Source of the DNA: Spirochaetia bacterium
GTDB taxonomy: Bacteria > Spirochaetota > Spirochaetia > Treponematales > Treponemataceae
Reading direction: 5' to 3'
DNA length: 11,237 bases
Assembly: GCA_900770075.1 (NCBI GenBank)
Contig: CAAGIZ010000163.1
Location: 1-11,237 of the forward strand
Positions within the stretch are counted from its first letter, which is position 1. Every line of letters begins with the position of its first letter. Of the stretch, positions 1 through 7,672 are shown in pieces. The translations under genes were made by a program, and so were the position numbers. Under the pieces are notes generated by a model. The model saw only the letters and a list, made by a program, of their open reading frames with translations. It was not told where the DNA came from and ran no database searches.

Positions 1-741
1 GGAATCGGGCCTAAGGCTTTTGAGCAGTGTGCCGGATTTTTGAAAATTTCTGAAAGCGAAGACCCCCTCGACAACACCTGGGTTCATCCGGAAAACTACG
101 AAGTTGCTAGGGAAGTTCTGGCTTACGTTCAGCAGAAGAAGGCTGTTCCGGGGGATGTAAAAAAATCTCTCTGCGAAAAATACAGCGTAGGAGAAACAAC
201 CCTTAACGACATAATAGAAGAACTTGGCAAACCTAACCGCGACCCTCGCGACGGCTACCCGGCTCCAATCATGCAGAAAGGCGTGGTGAACTTTGAAGAC
301 CTGACCGTGGGAATGAAGGTTACCGGCAAAATCAAGAACGTTGTGGATTTTGGTGCCTTTGTTGATATCGGTCTGCACGAAACCGCCCTCATCCACGTTT
401 CTGAATTGAGCGACAGTTTTGTTTCTGACCCTATGGAAGTGGTGAAGGTTGGCGATGTAAAGGAATTTACAATCATCGATTTGGACAAAGACCGTAAGAG
501 AATTTCTCTTTCCTTAAAAAGCGACGCCCATACTCGGCTTGGTCAGACCAATGAAGGCAAAAAACCTAGGTCTTCGGAGGAAGGTGCTCCAAGACGGAAG
601 GTTGTGGTTGTAAAAAAAGGTGAAAAGCCTAGGGAGAATGCCTTTGCCGGTTCTGGTTCAAGGCGTCCTAATGCCAGCAGAGGAAGCGATGACGGTATGT
701 CCTATAATCCTTTTGCAGCGTTCTTTAACAACCAGAAATAA
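1..741 (+). CDS. tex: Tex family RNA-binding protein, C-terminal part (5' end outside window)
   Basis: The reading frame is open from base 1, so this is the last 246 residues of a protein usually about 720-780 residues long. It opens in a helix-hairpin-helix segment (GIGPKAFEQCAGFLKI, residues 1-16). A classic S1 RNA-binding domain follows at about 101-173, with the signatures VGMKVTGKI, FGAFVDIG, LIHVSEL and DRKRISLSLK. Helix-hairpin-helix followed by S1 is the C-terminal order of Tex (E. coli YhgF), a cytoplasmic nucleic-acid-binding protein linked to transcription and to toxin-gene expression in Bordetella. The last 70 or so residues are a basic, Ser/Arg/Gly-rich tail, probably disordered. 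The in-frame TTG at 40 is an internal Leu codon, not a start, because homology runs through it. A 164-base gap separates it from the next gene. Family assignment is firm; its role in this organism is inferred. Confidence 0.93.
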   Translation, partial: GIGPKAFEQCAGFLKISESEDPLDNTWVHPENYEVAREVLAYVQQKKAVPGDVKKSLCEKYSVGETTLNDIIEELGKPNRDPRDGYPAPIMQKGVVNFEDLTVGMKVTGKIKNVVDFGAFVDIGLHETALIHVSELSDSFVSDPMEVVKVGDVKEFTIIDLDKDRKRISLSLKSDAHTRLGQTNEGKKPRSSEEGAPRRKVVVVKKGEKPRENAFAGSGSRRPNASRGSDDGMSYNPFAAFFNNQK

Positions 742-770
742 CTGGAAAATAACCGGATTAGTGAGTTTTT

Positions 771-810
771 GAGCTGGAAGGGCTTTTTAAAAAGGCTGTT
801 CCAGTGGCTC
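771..810 (+). other. Imperfect inverted repeat downstream of tex
   Basis: CTGGAA (774-779) pairs with TTCCAG further right, around a central perfect palindrome CTTTTTAAAAAG; outer GAG/CTC bases can extend the stem. It is placed where a tex terminator would be expected, but no T-tract follows, so a transcript-end or processing role is only a guess. Confidence 0.3.
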
Positions 811-870
811 AGGGAAGAGAAATCCTCTTTGGAAACGGGTCATTAGAACATCATTTTATTCAAAGTGCTG

Positions 871-898
871 TTGTTTTTTGCCGTTTATGGCTTATACT
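871..898 (+). promoter_or_regulatory. Probable sigma-70 promoter of the lipoprotein/barrel operon
   Basis: A -35-like TTGTTT (871-876), a 16-base spacer and a -10 box TATACT (893-898) are visible. The -10 box ends 7 bases before the ATG at 906, so transcription would start on or next to the start codon, giving a leaderless or nearly leaderless mRNA. No purine-rich ribosome binding site lies before that ATG, which fits. Confidence 0.5.
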
Positions 899-905
899 TG
901 TGGGT

Positions 906-3272
906 ATGAAACATAAACGGCAATTTTTTTTAATCCCCCTTGGGTTATTGACAGGTTTTACCTTTCTCTTTTGTGTTCTCTCCTGTGATTTTGAAATTCC
1001 TGAAAGGGTTTCTGTAAAGACCAGTGGAACAAGGTATGAATTTCCTCTGGGCGAAGGTTCTTTTATGGTTCGGGAAAAGATGAGCGCTAAGGAACTTCGC
1101 AATACTTTTAACGAAGGTCTTCCTGAGAATTCCCCGGAGATAAAAGTTTACGAGTACAACCCGACTCAGAATGATAAAGATGTCCTCCAGTATCTGATAA
1201 AGTATCCGATAAAGGAAGTTTCCCTTGCCCTTTCTGCCGACGGCACCAACGACATGAGTTTTTCTTCCAAGTTTGAGATTTCAAACCTTAACGACAGAAT
1301 TGGTTCTTCCCTCAAAATCGAAGAAAAAACTTATCCTGTTGCAGAGTTGGGAACTTCTGTTGCAATCCCGGATGCTAATGGAATAGATTTTAACATTTCT
1401 TCTCCTGATTTTGACGAAATAAGTCTGAGCGCCGGAAGTTTCTTTATAACTGTAAATCCGCAGGAAGTCTTTTCTGAAGATTTTGTCCTTAATGCAAGGG
1501 TTATCCTGTGCGATTCTGCCGGTAACGAAATTGCTTCCAGTGAAGAACGCAATATTGCAGCCGGAACCGGCGAAACGCCTCTGACCGTTGATTTGGCAGG
1601 AAAGACGCTTTATCCGAAGATGTCTTTTAAACTTGCCGGAACAATGAGTGGTGGTACGCCGGGCAAGACGAATTCCCTTGCAATTTCCATGCAGGCAGGC
1701 GGTTTAAAGATAAAGAGTGTTTCTGGCCTTACAATGACGGCGGAAGATATTGGGGATTTGGACAACGACCCCGCAACTCCTGAGGGAACTGTTTCGTTTG
1801 CCAGCGATTTTAACTTTGACGGTGTAAACGATTATCTGATAAGTGCAGAAATAAAATCTGGAACACTAAATCTCTTCAGCAAAATCCCTGAGGGCTGGAA
1901 CGGTGTAAATGCCGGCATTGAAAACATAAACATTTCTCAGGCAGGCGGGCTTTCTGTCGATGAAGAAAGCTTTGTTGATGGAGAAAACGACGGAACGTAT
2001 CTTTTCAATAAAACGGCCTTGCTCGAAAATCAGACAATTCTGCCTGAAAAAACCGGCGGAAAAATTGCCGTAAGCGGTCAGGTTTCCGTAAGTTTTGAGA
2101 ATGCCAGCCTTGTTTTTGACGAAGCTCTGGCCAACCCGGAAATCGAAGTAGGCGGTTCTTGTCAGATAGAAAAACTTGGAAATCTTAAAATTGACATTTC
2201 TGCTTTGGGTGATGCGGCACAGACAACCGGCGAAGTTGATACTGGTCTGAGTTTTTCGACCCTTTTAAGCGATAAGCTGGGAGATGCCGGCGGTCTTATA
2301 AAAAACCTCCAGCTTTCCGGGGTTGAAGGCTATGTCTATGCCGTTCAGCCGGGATTTGAGGCTTTTAACGATGTGTCTTATTCAAACTGTAAAATCGAAG
2401 CGGTTTATGAAACGGACGGTGTGGAAAAAAATGTTGAACTTGTGACGGGAAGTTTGGAACTAAAAGAAACAAACCTTGACCTGGATGCACTTCTTGACCA
2501 GCAGGCTCTTGCTGAAGGTGATTTTGTAATTACGGACAGTTCGGTTTTTGAGAACTACTCTGTAAAAACAAGCGAAAATGTCTGCAGCCTGTTGAACGAC
2601 ATGCCGGACAATCTGAAAATCAGATACGAGCTGAGCGGTTTTACCAATCCGGAAAATTATATTGAATTGACTTCGGCAGATTTTGACAGGCTTACCGAGT
2701 TAAAGTCGGTTCAGATTTTTGTTCTGTTCAAAATCCCTGTTCAGTTTACGCTGGAAGATAAGGTTGATTATCCGTCGGCAGAAAGCGTAAAGGACGACGT
2801 TATAAAGATTTCGGACGTTAAAAAACTAGTTGAGTCCATAAATTCTGACGGTGAAGAGTCTGAATCCGCTGAAGATCTTTTAAAACGTGACAGTGCCGAG
2901 GATTTTGAAGATGTAAAAAAATATCTGGATCTGGTTGAATCGGTTTCGGTTTTTTATAAGACAAAGAATTCCACACAGCTTGAAATCAGCGGAAGCATGT
3001 ACGATGCGGCTACTGGAATACAAAAGGATTTGACCATTGATTCGGATGCTGACTACGGTAAGGATTATATGGAAATAAAAATAACGGATCGGGATGACTT
3101 GAAAAAAATCTTCAATACCTATCCGTTTAATCCGAATTTTCAGGTTTCGATACAGGCTGACGGAGAATTAAGGAAAATTCCTCGCAATGCTTCCTTTGGA
3201 ATTACCGGTTACGTTCAGGTTTGTCTGAGCGGCGAGGTAGAAATCTGGAGCAAGAACAAGGAGAATGAATAA
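906..3272 (+). CDS. Large acidic lipoprotein of unknown family
   Basis: This is a 788-residue protein that I do not recognise as a named family. The chosen start is the ATG at 906, because it begins a textbook lipoprotein signal: basic MKHKR, a hydrophobic stretch, then lipobox V24-L25-S26 before Cys27. The frame stays open upstream to a GTG at 804, but that would bury the signal inside a longer N-terminus and is rejected. After Cys27 the protein is Asp/Glu-rich and appears built of beta-strand-like segments, with no transmembrane helix. Residues 284-309 carry Asp/Asn-rich loops, DLDNDP and D301-F-N-F-D-G-V-N-D309; the second resembles a calcium-binding DxNxDG loop, as in dockerin or FG-GAP repeats. 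It should be lipid-anchored in the envelope, periplasmic or surface-exposed. The next gene starts one base after its stop and encodes a probable outer-membrane barrel, so the two products may work together. Lipoprotein status is well supported; function is unknown. Confidence 0.85.
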   Translation: MKHKRQFFLIPLGLLTGFTFLFCVLSCDFEIPERVSVKTSGTRYEFPLGEGSFMVREKMSAKELRNTFNEGLPENSPEIKVYEYNPTQNDKDVLQYLIKYPIKEVSLALSADGTNDMSFSSKFEISNLNDRIGSSLKIEEKTYPVAELGTSVAIPDANGIDFNISSPDFDEISLSAGSFFITVNPQEVFSEDFVLNARVILCDSAGNEIASSEERNIAAGTGETPLTVDLAGKTLYPKMSFKLAGTMSGGTPGKTNSLAISMQAGGLKIKSVSGLTMTAEDIGDLDNDPATPEGTVSFASDFNFDGVNDYLISAEIKSGTLNLFSKIPEGWNGVNAGIENINISQAGGLSVDEESFVDGENDGTYLFNKTALLENQTILPEKTGGKIAVSGQVSVSFENASLVFDEALANPEIEVGGSCQIEKLGNLKIDISALGDAAQTTGEVDTGLSFSTLLSDKLGDAGGLIKNLQLSGVEGYVYAVQPGFEAFNDVSYSNCKIEAVYETDGVEKNVELVTGSLELKETNLDLDALLDQQALAEGDFVITDSSVFENYSVKTSENVCSLLNDMPDNLKIRYELSGFTNPENYIELTSADFDRLTELKSVQIFVLFKIPVQFTLEDKVDYPSAESVKDDVIKISDVKKLVESINSDGEESESAEDLLKRDSAEDFEDVKKYLDLVESVSVFYKTKNSTQLEISGSMYDAATGIQKDLTIDSDADYGKDYMEIKITDRDDLKKIFNTYPFNPNFQVSIQADGELRKIPRNASFGITGYVQVCLSGEVEIWSKNKENE
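3258..3263 (+). promoter_or_regulatory. Ribosome binding site that decides the barrel-gene start
   Basis: AAGGAG sits inside the end of the preceding lipoprotein gene. It is only 1 base from the ATG at 3265 but 10 bases from the ATG at 3274, so the second ATG is the better start. Confidence 0.6.
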
Positions 3273-3273
3273 A

Positions 3274-4506
3274 ATGAAAAAGACAACGATATTCTGCTTT
3301 TTAAGTTTTATCTTTATTTCTCTTTCGTCTGGCGAAATCAACCGGTATAACCGCAAAATTGAGTTTGGTGTTGAAGCAGAAGGCGGCTTTTCCAACAATT
3401 ACATAAAAGCCACTGACATTCTTGTAAAAGATCTTGTAATCGATATAACGGAACTGGCAGACGACCTTTACGGAAAAGATTTTGTGGTGGACTTTAATGC
3501 CGAAGCAAAGACCTGGTTTGCCCTGAATTTTTCCGAAAAATTCAGGCTGAACTGCTTTTGGGGTGTAGATGCCAGCGGATATTCTGCAATTTCTCAAAGC
3601 CTTTTTGACCTTTTGTGTAAGGGTTTTGAGGTAAATTCCAACGAAACCATCGACATAAAAATGTTCGGGGATGTTTATGCACTGTCCGGCTTTACCTTTA
3701 AAACAAAGATTAAGGATTACGGTCTGCATCTTACACCTGTGCTTTTTACGCCTCTTTTCCATATAAACGAAACGAAGGCGACTGCCAGCTATACTTCAAC
3801 GGAAGACGGCTTGATTCGTGCAGAAGCGGAGATTCCGCTGAATGTTTATTCCATTGTGGATTTGGACGGAATAGAAGACAATGTAAAGGATTCTGCCTTT
3901 GTGCAGGATATGGTTTCCGAAATCATAAAAAATACCGGATTTGATTTTTCCGCCGAAATCGAACGTCCTTTTGGAAATAGCCTTGATTTGGGGCTCTTTA
4001 CAAGAATTCCAGTCGTTCCGGGAAGGCTGAAGTACAAGGCCTATAAACGCTACTGGGGAGTTTTTGAACAGCAGAATGCCCTCGGTCTTTTGAACGAAAC
4101 CAATTCTTACACCAAAGAATACGGCGATGACGATGCAGTTTATTCCAAGACGACGAAAACTGTTCACAGACCGTTTATCCTGGGACTGGAAGGAGCATGG
4201 CGGCCTTTTGGCAAGTGGTGTACCATCCAGCCGAAGGTAAATCTTGCGGTGCGCAACCCTTATTCCGGCGAGGCTGAAATTTACGGTGAATACTCTCTGG
4301 AAGCGGATTTGAGAATTCTGAACATAATCGGTCTGAAAGCTGTTACGGCTTACGAAAACCTGATATATAAACACAGTCTGGGCTTTATGCTTAATACCAG
4401 AATTCTGGAAATCGACGCAGGCGTGCAGGTCAGGGGTGCTGACTTTGAAAGAAGTTTTGGCGTAACAGGTCTTGCAGCCTATGCCGGAGTTAAGTTCGGC
4501 TTCTAG
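3274..4506 (+). CDS. Probable outer-membrane beta-barrel protein, unknown family
   Basis: This 410-residue protein starts at the ATG at 3274, chosen for ribosome binding site spacing; the ATG at 3265 would add three residues and overlap the previous gene. The N-terminus MKKTTIFCFLSFIFISLSSG is a cleavable signal peptide without a lipobox Cys, with likely cleavage after about residue 20. The mature protein lacks long hydrophobic helices and is rich in alternating polar/apolar stretches with many Tyr, Phe and Gly. It ends AGVKFGF: a terminal Phe with alternating hydrophobics is the usual C-terminal signal for barrel insertion by the BAM machinery. It follows the lipoprotein gene by one base, so the two are likely co-transcribed. 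Outer-membrane barrel is therefore the best reading. Which barrel family it belongs to, and whether it transports anything, cannot be told from sequence alone. Confidence 0.82.
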   Translation: MKKTTIFCFLSFIFISLSSGEINRYNRKIEFGVEAEGGFSNNYIKATDILVKDLVIDITELADDLYGKDFVVDFNAEAKTWFALNFSEKFRLNCFWGVDASGYSAISQSLFDLLCKGFEVNSNETIDIKMFGDVYALSGFTFKTKIKDYGLHLTPVLFTPLFHINETKATASYTSTEDGLIRAEAEIPLNVYSIVDLDGIEDNVKDSAFVQDMVSEIIKNTGFDFSAEIERPFGNSLDLGLFTRIPVVPGRLKYKAYKRYWGVFEQQNALGLLNETNSYTKEYGDDDAVYSKTTKTVHRPFILGLEGAWRPFGKWCTIQPKVNLAVRNPYSGEAEIYGEYSLEADLRILNIIGLKAVTAYENLIYKHSLGFMLNTRILEIDAGVQVRGADFERSFGVTGLAAYAGVKFGF

Positions 4507-4532
4507 CAAAAAATTAAGTTTTTAGACAGGTT

Positions 4533-4540
4533 GGGGGGGG
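4533..4540 (+). repeat. Poly-G tract (G8) between convergent genes
   Basis: Eight uninterrupted G residues lie in the 57-base gap between the barrel gene and the convergent regulator gene. A C5 run at 4560-4564 could pair with it. No convincing T-tract terminator accompanies it on either strand. Confidence 0.9.
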
Positions 4541-4563
4541 TGGAGAACTTGTGAATTTGCCCC

Positions 4564-6756
4564 CTAGCGGTATCTGTGAGACCAGGCTCTTGGGCTCATG
4601 CCGGTGTTTTTTTTGAAGACTGAACTGAAGTAGTTTTGGTTTTGGAATCCCAGCCTTGAGGCAATTTCTGCCAGTTTTATGGATTCCACCTGAAGCAGGT
4701 TTTTTGCCTGTTCGATTTTGAGTTTTTCGTGCAGGGTCTGAATGGTGTAGCCTGTAAGTTCTTTTGCCCTTCTGACAAGGTGGGACTTGCTTACCATAAG
4801 CTCTTCTGCCATTTTGTCCAGGTTTGTCATTTCGTTAAGGTGTTCTACCAGATAGTTTGTTATCTGGCGGACGGTAATGCCGTTTCTGTTTTCCTGAAGA
4901 GGTGCTGACGGCAGATGGAGAATTCCCACCAGTTGCTCGTTGGAAAGAAGCATTGACCGTTCTTTAGTGCGACCTTCTTTCTGATAAACTGAATGGAGGG
5001 CATTGCTCAAAAGCATCCGCACAGTGTCGTATACGGAGATGTTCTGGGTGCCTATTTCCAGAAAAGCGTAGCCGAAATACCTGTCTGCATGATAGAGGAT
5101 TTCCAGCATAAGGCTGTAGCGCCTTCCCTGAGGAAAAAAAGTTTTTGGAATACAGGCAGGGTCGTAAACCTTAAACGGAAGTTTTTCCTTTATGTCCAGA
5201 GGCGGTTCCGGCAAAATAAGTTCGATGTTGGAAGAACTCAGGTCTAAAGTCATATTTTCGGAGAGGCAGAGGACTATTCCCGGAATTTCCATCTCTGACA
5301 GCTGGTAGCGCAGAACGTCCTGAATCTGCTTGCCGGTGGTTGCGCTTGCAAAATTCATGGCGATTTGAGAAAGGTTGTTCATAAGGTAGGAATTTTCTCT
5401 TGTGGAAAGGGTGTCGTATTCGATAAAAACCGAAACGAGGGAGCGCAGCTGGTGAAAGATGTTTTCGATGTGGGAAAACTGTTTTTCATCGTCTTTTACC
5501 ATGGGCAGAATGACCTTGCGCAGACTGGTGATGTTCTGCTGGAGTTCGCTGTTTACGAGGACGGAAGTTTTTCTGATGTTTTGCAGGTGCCTCTGAAACC
5601 ATCGCAGCATTGAACTTGGATTTGTCTGCTCGTAGATGTCGTAAAAAACCGCATCAATCAGTTCTTTAAGTTCTGCTTCTGACTGGCCTGAAAAAATGCC
5701 CCTTGCCATTTTTAAAAGATAGGTGCGGACTTCTTCCTCTGAAGAATTTGCTCCTGTTATGGATGTGGTGCCGGTGTTTATGGATTCTCCGGAATCAACT
5801 ATGCTCTGTTCAAAACAGCCGCAGGACTGGCGGATAAGCAGGGTGGTAGGAACGAGGCGGGTTTTGAATTTTTCTTCGGGAGCCATTATGCGGTCGATTA
5901 AAAGTTCCACTGCTGCGTAGCCCCGCTTAAAGTATTCCAGATCCATGGTTGTAACAGGGGAGCGGGCCATAATGCCGTTGTACTGGTTGTTAAAGCCTGT
6001 AACTGCCACGTCTTTTGGTACGCTTATGCCCCTCTTGTCCAGTTCTTCTATGACTGTTTCTGCGATGATGTCTGACGAGGTGATGATGCAGTCGATTTCT
6101 GAGCAGTCTTTGAGGTTATAGGCGGAACAAAGCTGGTTTACGGCCATTGCTATGTCGATGGAATCCATGGTTTTTGTCATGTAGATTGAATCAGGAAGTT
6201 CCTGAATTCCGTATTTTTTGAGTTCGTTCTGGTAGGCACTCAGGCGGCGGATATGGGGCTCTGAAATTTTTGAGCCGATGAAGACAAATTTTTTGTATCC
6301 GTGCTTTTTTATGAGATGGGACATTATGAGCGAAATTGAAGAGTTGTTGTCGATGCGTATGCAGGGGATTCCTTCGATGTCCAGATAGCCGATATCTACC
6401 ATGGGCAGGGGCTTTAGGGCATTGAATGTATTGACTATGGTTTTTGTGTCGAGAAAGGAGCAGAGGGAACTTGTCCATGTTACAAGACCGTCTACCAGAG
6501 GAGACTTCATAAACCGGAAATTTTTCAGATAGTGGGAAATAAAGTCGATGTCGTCGAAAAGTGAATATTTTATGGCACCTGCAAAGTTGATGAAATTAAG
6601 GTCGTAGTCGGCAGCAGCCTTCATCATGCCGGCAATGTATTCCTGCCCGATAAAGGAACGGAAGTCTGCAATGCCTGTAAAGCCGATGGTAACCCTGTTT
6701 CCCTGATTTTTGCGCTGGCTTAAAAATGCCCGCCTCTTTGCTATTCCCTGATTCAT
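4564..6756 (-). CDS. LacI-type sensor / AraC-family hybrid transcription regulator
   Basis: From the ATG at 6756 the protein has 730 residues; an in-frame ATG at 6786 would add ten. Neither has a ribosome binding site. I prefer 6756 because a perfect TATAAT lies 7 bases before it. Order of parts: a short basic N-terminus without a LacI helix-turn-helix; a LacI/GalR-type periplasmic-binding-protein fold at about 22-310 (VTIGFTG, VDGLVTW, FVFIGS, DCIITSSDIIA, VPKDVAVTGFNN, SPVTTM), closed by the SCGC motif; a predicted helical region at about 340-450; a GAF-like region at about 460-600; and an AraC/XylS double helix-turn-helix at about 630-730 (LAEIASRLGFQNQNYFSSVFKK then GMSP). E. coli XylR has a similar sensor-plus-AraC plan but only about 390 residues, so the central 300 residues are extra. 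It probably senses a sugar-like ligand in the cytoplasm and binds DNA with its C-terminus. No transport or sugar-utilisation gene is adjacent, so the target is unknown. Confidence 0.9.
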   Translation of the reverse strand: MNQGIAKRRAFLSQRKNQGNRVTIGFTGIADFRSFIGQEYIAGMMKAAADYDLNFINFAGAIKYSLFDDIDFISHYLKNFRFMKSPLVDGLVTWTSSLCSFLDTKTIVNTFNALKPLPMVDIGYLDIEGIPCIRIDNNSSISLIMSHLIKKHGYKKFVFIGSKISEPHIRRLSAYQNELKKYGIQELPDSIYMTKTMDSIDIAMAVNQLCSAYNLKDCSEIDCIITSSDIIAETVIEELDKRGISVPKDVAVTGFNNQYNGIMARSPVTTMDLEYFKRGYAAVELLIDRIMAPEEKFKTRLVPTTLLIRQSCGCFEQSIVDSGESINTGTTSITGANSSEEEVRTYLLKMARGIFSGQSEAELKELIDAVFYDIYEQTNPSSMLRWFQRHLQNIRKTSVLVNSELQQNITSLRKVILPMVKDDEKQFSHIENIFHQLRSLVSVFIEYDTLSTRENSYLMNNLSQIAMNFASATTGKQIQDVLRYQLSEMEIPGIVLCLSENMTLDLSSSNIELILPEPPLDIKEKLPFKVYDPACIPKTFFPQGRRYSLMLEILYHADRYFGYAFLEIGTQNISVYDTVRMLLSNALHSVYQKEGRTKERSMLLSNEQLVGILHLPSAPLQENRNGITVRQITNYLVEHLNEMTNLDKMAEELMVSKSHLVRRAKELTGYTIQTLHEKLKIEQAKNLLQVESIKLAEIASRLGFQNQNYFSSVFKKNTGMSPRAWSHRYR

Positions 6757-6763
6757 GGAAGAT

Positions 6764-6769
6764 ATTATA
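6764..6769 (-). promoter_or_regulatory. Consensus -10 box upstream of the regulator
   Basis: On the minus strand the sequence reads TATAAT, 7 bases before the ATG at 6756. No good -35 hexamer is found at 16-18 bases. The region above it (6787-6838) is almost pure A/T and could hold other -10 boxes, for example TATAAA just before the ATG at 6786. Use of this promoter would exclude the upstream start codon. Confidence 0.4.
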
Positions 6770-6856
6770 TCATATTTTGTGAGCATTTTTTATAAATTTT
6801 ATTTTTTATTTTATAAAAATAACGCACATTTTATTTTGACGGGGGATTTTTGGTTT

Positions 6857-6971
6857 GACGGTGGACTTAGCCCGGACATTAGGGGCGGCACTGCCGTCCG
6901 CCTTGCGGATGGAGCGTAAGCGGAACCCCGGTTGGCCGGCTGGACGGTGGATGCGCTCCAAATCTGCCCCT
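6857..6971 (-). repeat. GC-rich hairpin-dense element between lrgB and the regulator
   Basis: A block far richer in GC than the flanking DNA contains several nested inverted repeats: CGGCA-C-TGCCG (6886-6896), TCCGC-CTT-GCGGA (6897-6909), CCGG-TTGG-CCGG (6928-6939), TGGAGCG (6910-6916) with CGCTCCA (6954-6960), and outer AGGGGC (6881-6886) with GCCCCT (6966-6971). GACGGTGGA occurs twice as a direct repeat (6857-6865 and 6943-6951). The right end runs into the lrgB stop codon. No open frame of note and no T-tract are present. It looks like a REP/MITE-like palindromic element or a structured 3' region of the lrgAB mRNA. The strand is given relative to lrgAB transcription. Confidence 0.5.
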
Positions 6972-7672
6972 TAATTAAGCCCCATAAAAAACGGCAGAAT
7001 CACCACGGAAAGAATTCCGCAGACTGCAATGCTCAGACCGCTCATGGCTCCTTCTACTTCGCCCATTTCCAGAGCTTTTGAAGTTCCCATGGCATGTCCG
7101 CAGGTTCCGCAGGCTGTTCCCCGTGCTACTGGGTTGGTGATTTTGAAAAGACGGCAGAGCAAAATTGAAAAAATGTTGCAGAAGATGCCTGCAAAACTGA
7201 CCATGAGGATTGTAAGGGCGGAAAGTCCTCCGTTTTGTTCGGTGATGGCGAGGGCGATGGGGGTGGTTATGGACTTTGGCAGCAGGGAAACGTATTCTTT
7301 GTGGGGGATTTTGAAAATAAGGCAGACTGCCAGTATAAAAAGGGCGTTGGAGATTATCCCGCTGATTATTCCCAGAAGAATTGCCAGTGCGTTGTGGCGG
7401 AGTTTCTGGAACTGTCTGTAAAGGGGAATTGCCAGTGCGACTGTTACCGGGGTCATGAGATAATAGATGAAATCTGCGCTTTTGAGGTATTCGGCGTAGG
7501 GGATTTTGAACAGGACGAGAACTGTTATGACGATTGCGCTGGAGACGAAAAGGGGCGAAAAAAGTACGAATTTTGTCTTTTTGTAGAGCCAGACTGAAAA
7601 AAGAAAGCTGAGCAGGGTGAGTGCAAAGCCGAAGGAAACTGAATCGGTAAGGAAATCTGTTATTTCGTTCAT
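6971..7672 (-). CDS. lrgB: LrgB/CidB family membrane protein
   Basis: The product has 233 residues, the normal LrgB length. The start is the ATG at 7672, with AGGA (7679-7682) 6 bases upstream. The frame stays open further upstream, but that extension is the lrgA region read in another frame. Family motifs seen: LMTPVTVALAIPLY (72-85), LPKSITTPIA (131-140), and A183-R-G-T-A-C-G-T-C-G-H193 followed by GTSKALEMGE (196-205). About six or seven hydrophobic segments place it in the cytoplasmic membrane. LrgB works with LrgA: in Staphylococcus the pair modulates murein hydrolase activity and cell death, and in other bacteria and plants homologues have been tied to export of pyruvate or glycolate. 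Which role applies here is not shown. Its start overlaps the lrgA stop as ATGA, pointing to translational coupling. Confidence 0.93.
   Translation of the reverse strand: MNEITDFLTDSVSFGFALTLLSFLFSVWLYKKTKFVLFSPLFVSSAIVITVLVLFKIPYAEYLKSADFIYYLMTPVTVALAIPLYRQFQKLRHNALAILLGIISGIISNALFILAVCLIFKIPHKEYVSLLPKSITTPIALAITEQNGGLSALTILMVSFAGIFCNIFSILLCRLFKITNPVARGTACGTCGHAMGTSKALEMGEVEGAMSGLSIAVCGILSVVILPFFMGLN

Noticed and set aside
771..810. Rho-independent terminator for tex
   Set aside because: The stem is imperfect and no T-tract follows on the plus strand, so it is listed only as an inverted repeat.
804..905. In-frame N-terminal extension of the large lipoprotein from a GTG at 804
   Set aside because: It would bury the lipoprotein signal peptide that begins at the ATG at 906, and it overlaps the promoter-like sequence at 871-898.
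3796..4509. 237-residue open frame on the minus strand inside the barrel gene
   Set aside because: It is antisense to a well-supported gene, has no family resemblance or binding site, and its composition is that of a shadow frame.
4507..4563. Bidirectional terminator between the convergent barrel and regulator genes
   Set aside because: G8 and C5 could pair, but the loop is about 20 bases and no T-tract adjoins either arm. The A/T inverted repeat at 4507-4524 has no GC stem.
7235..7597. Plus-strand open frame across lrgB
   Set aside because: It lies opposite clear LrgB motifs and shows no recognisable protein features.
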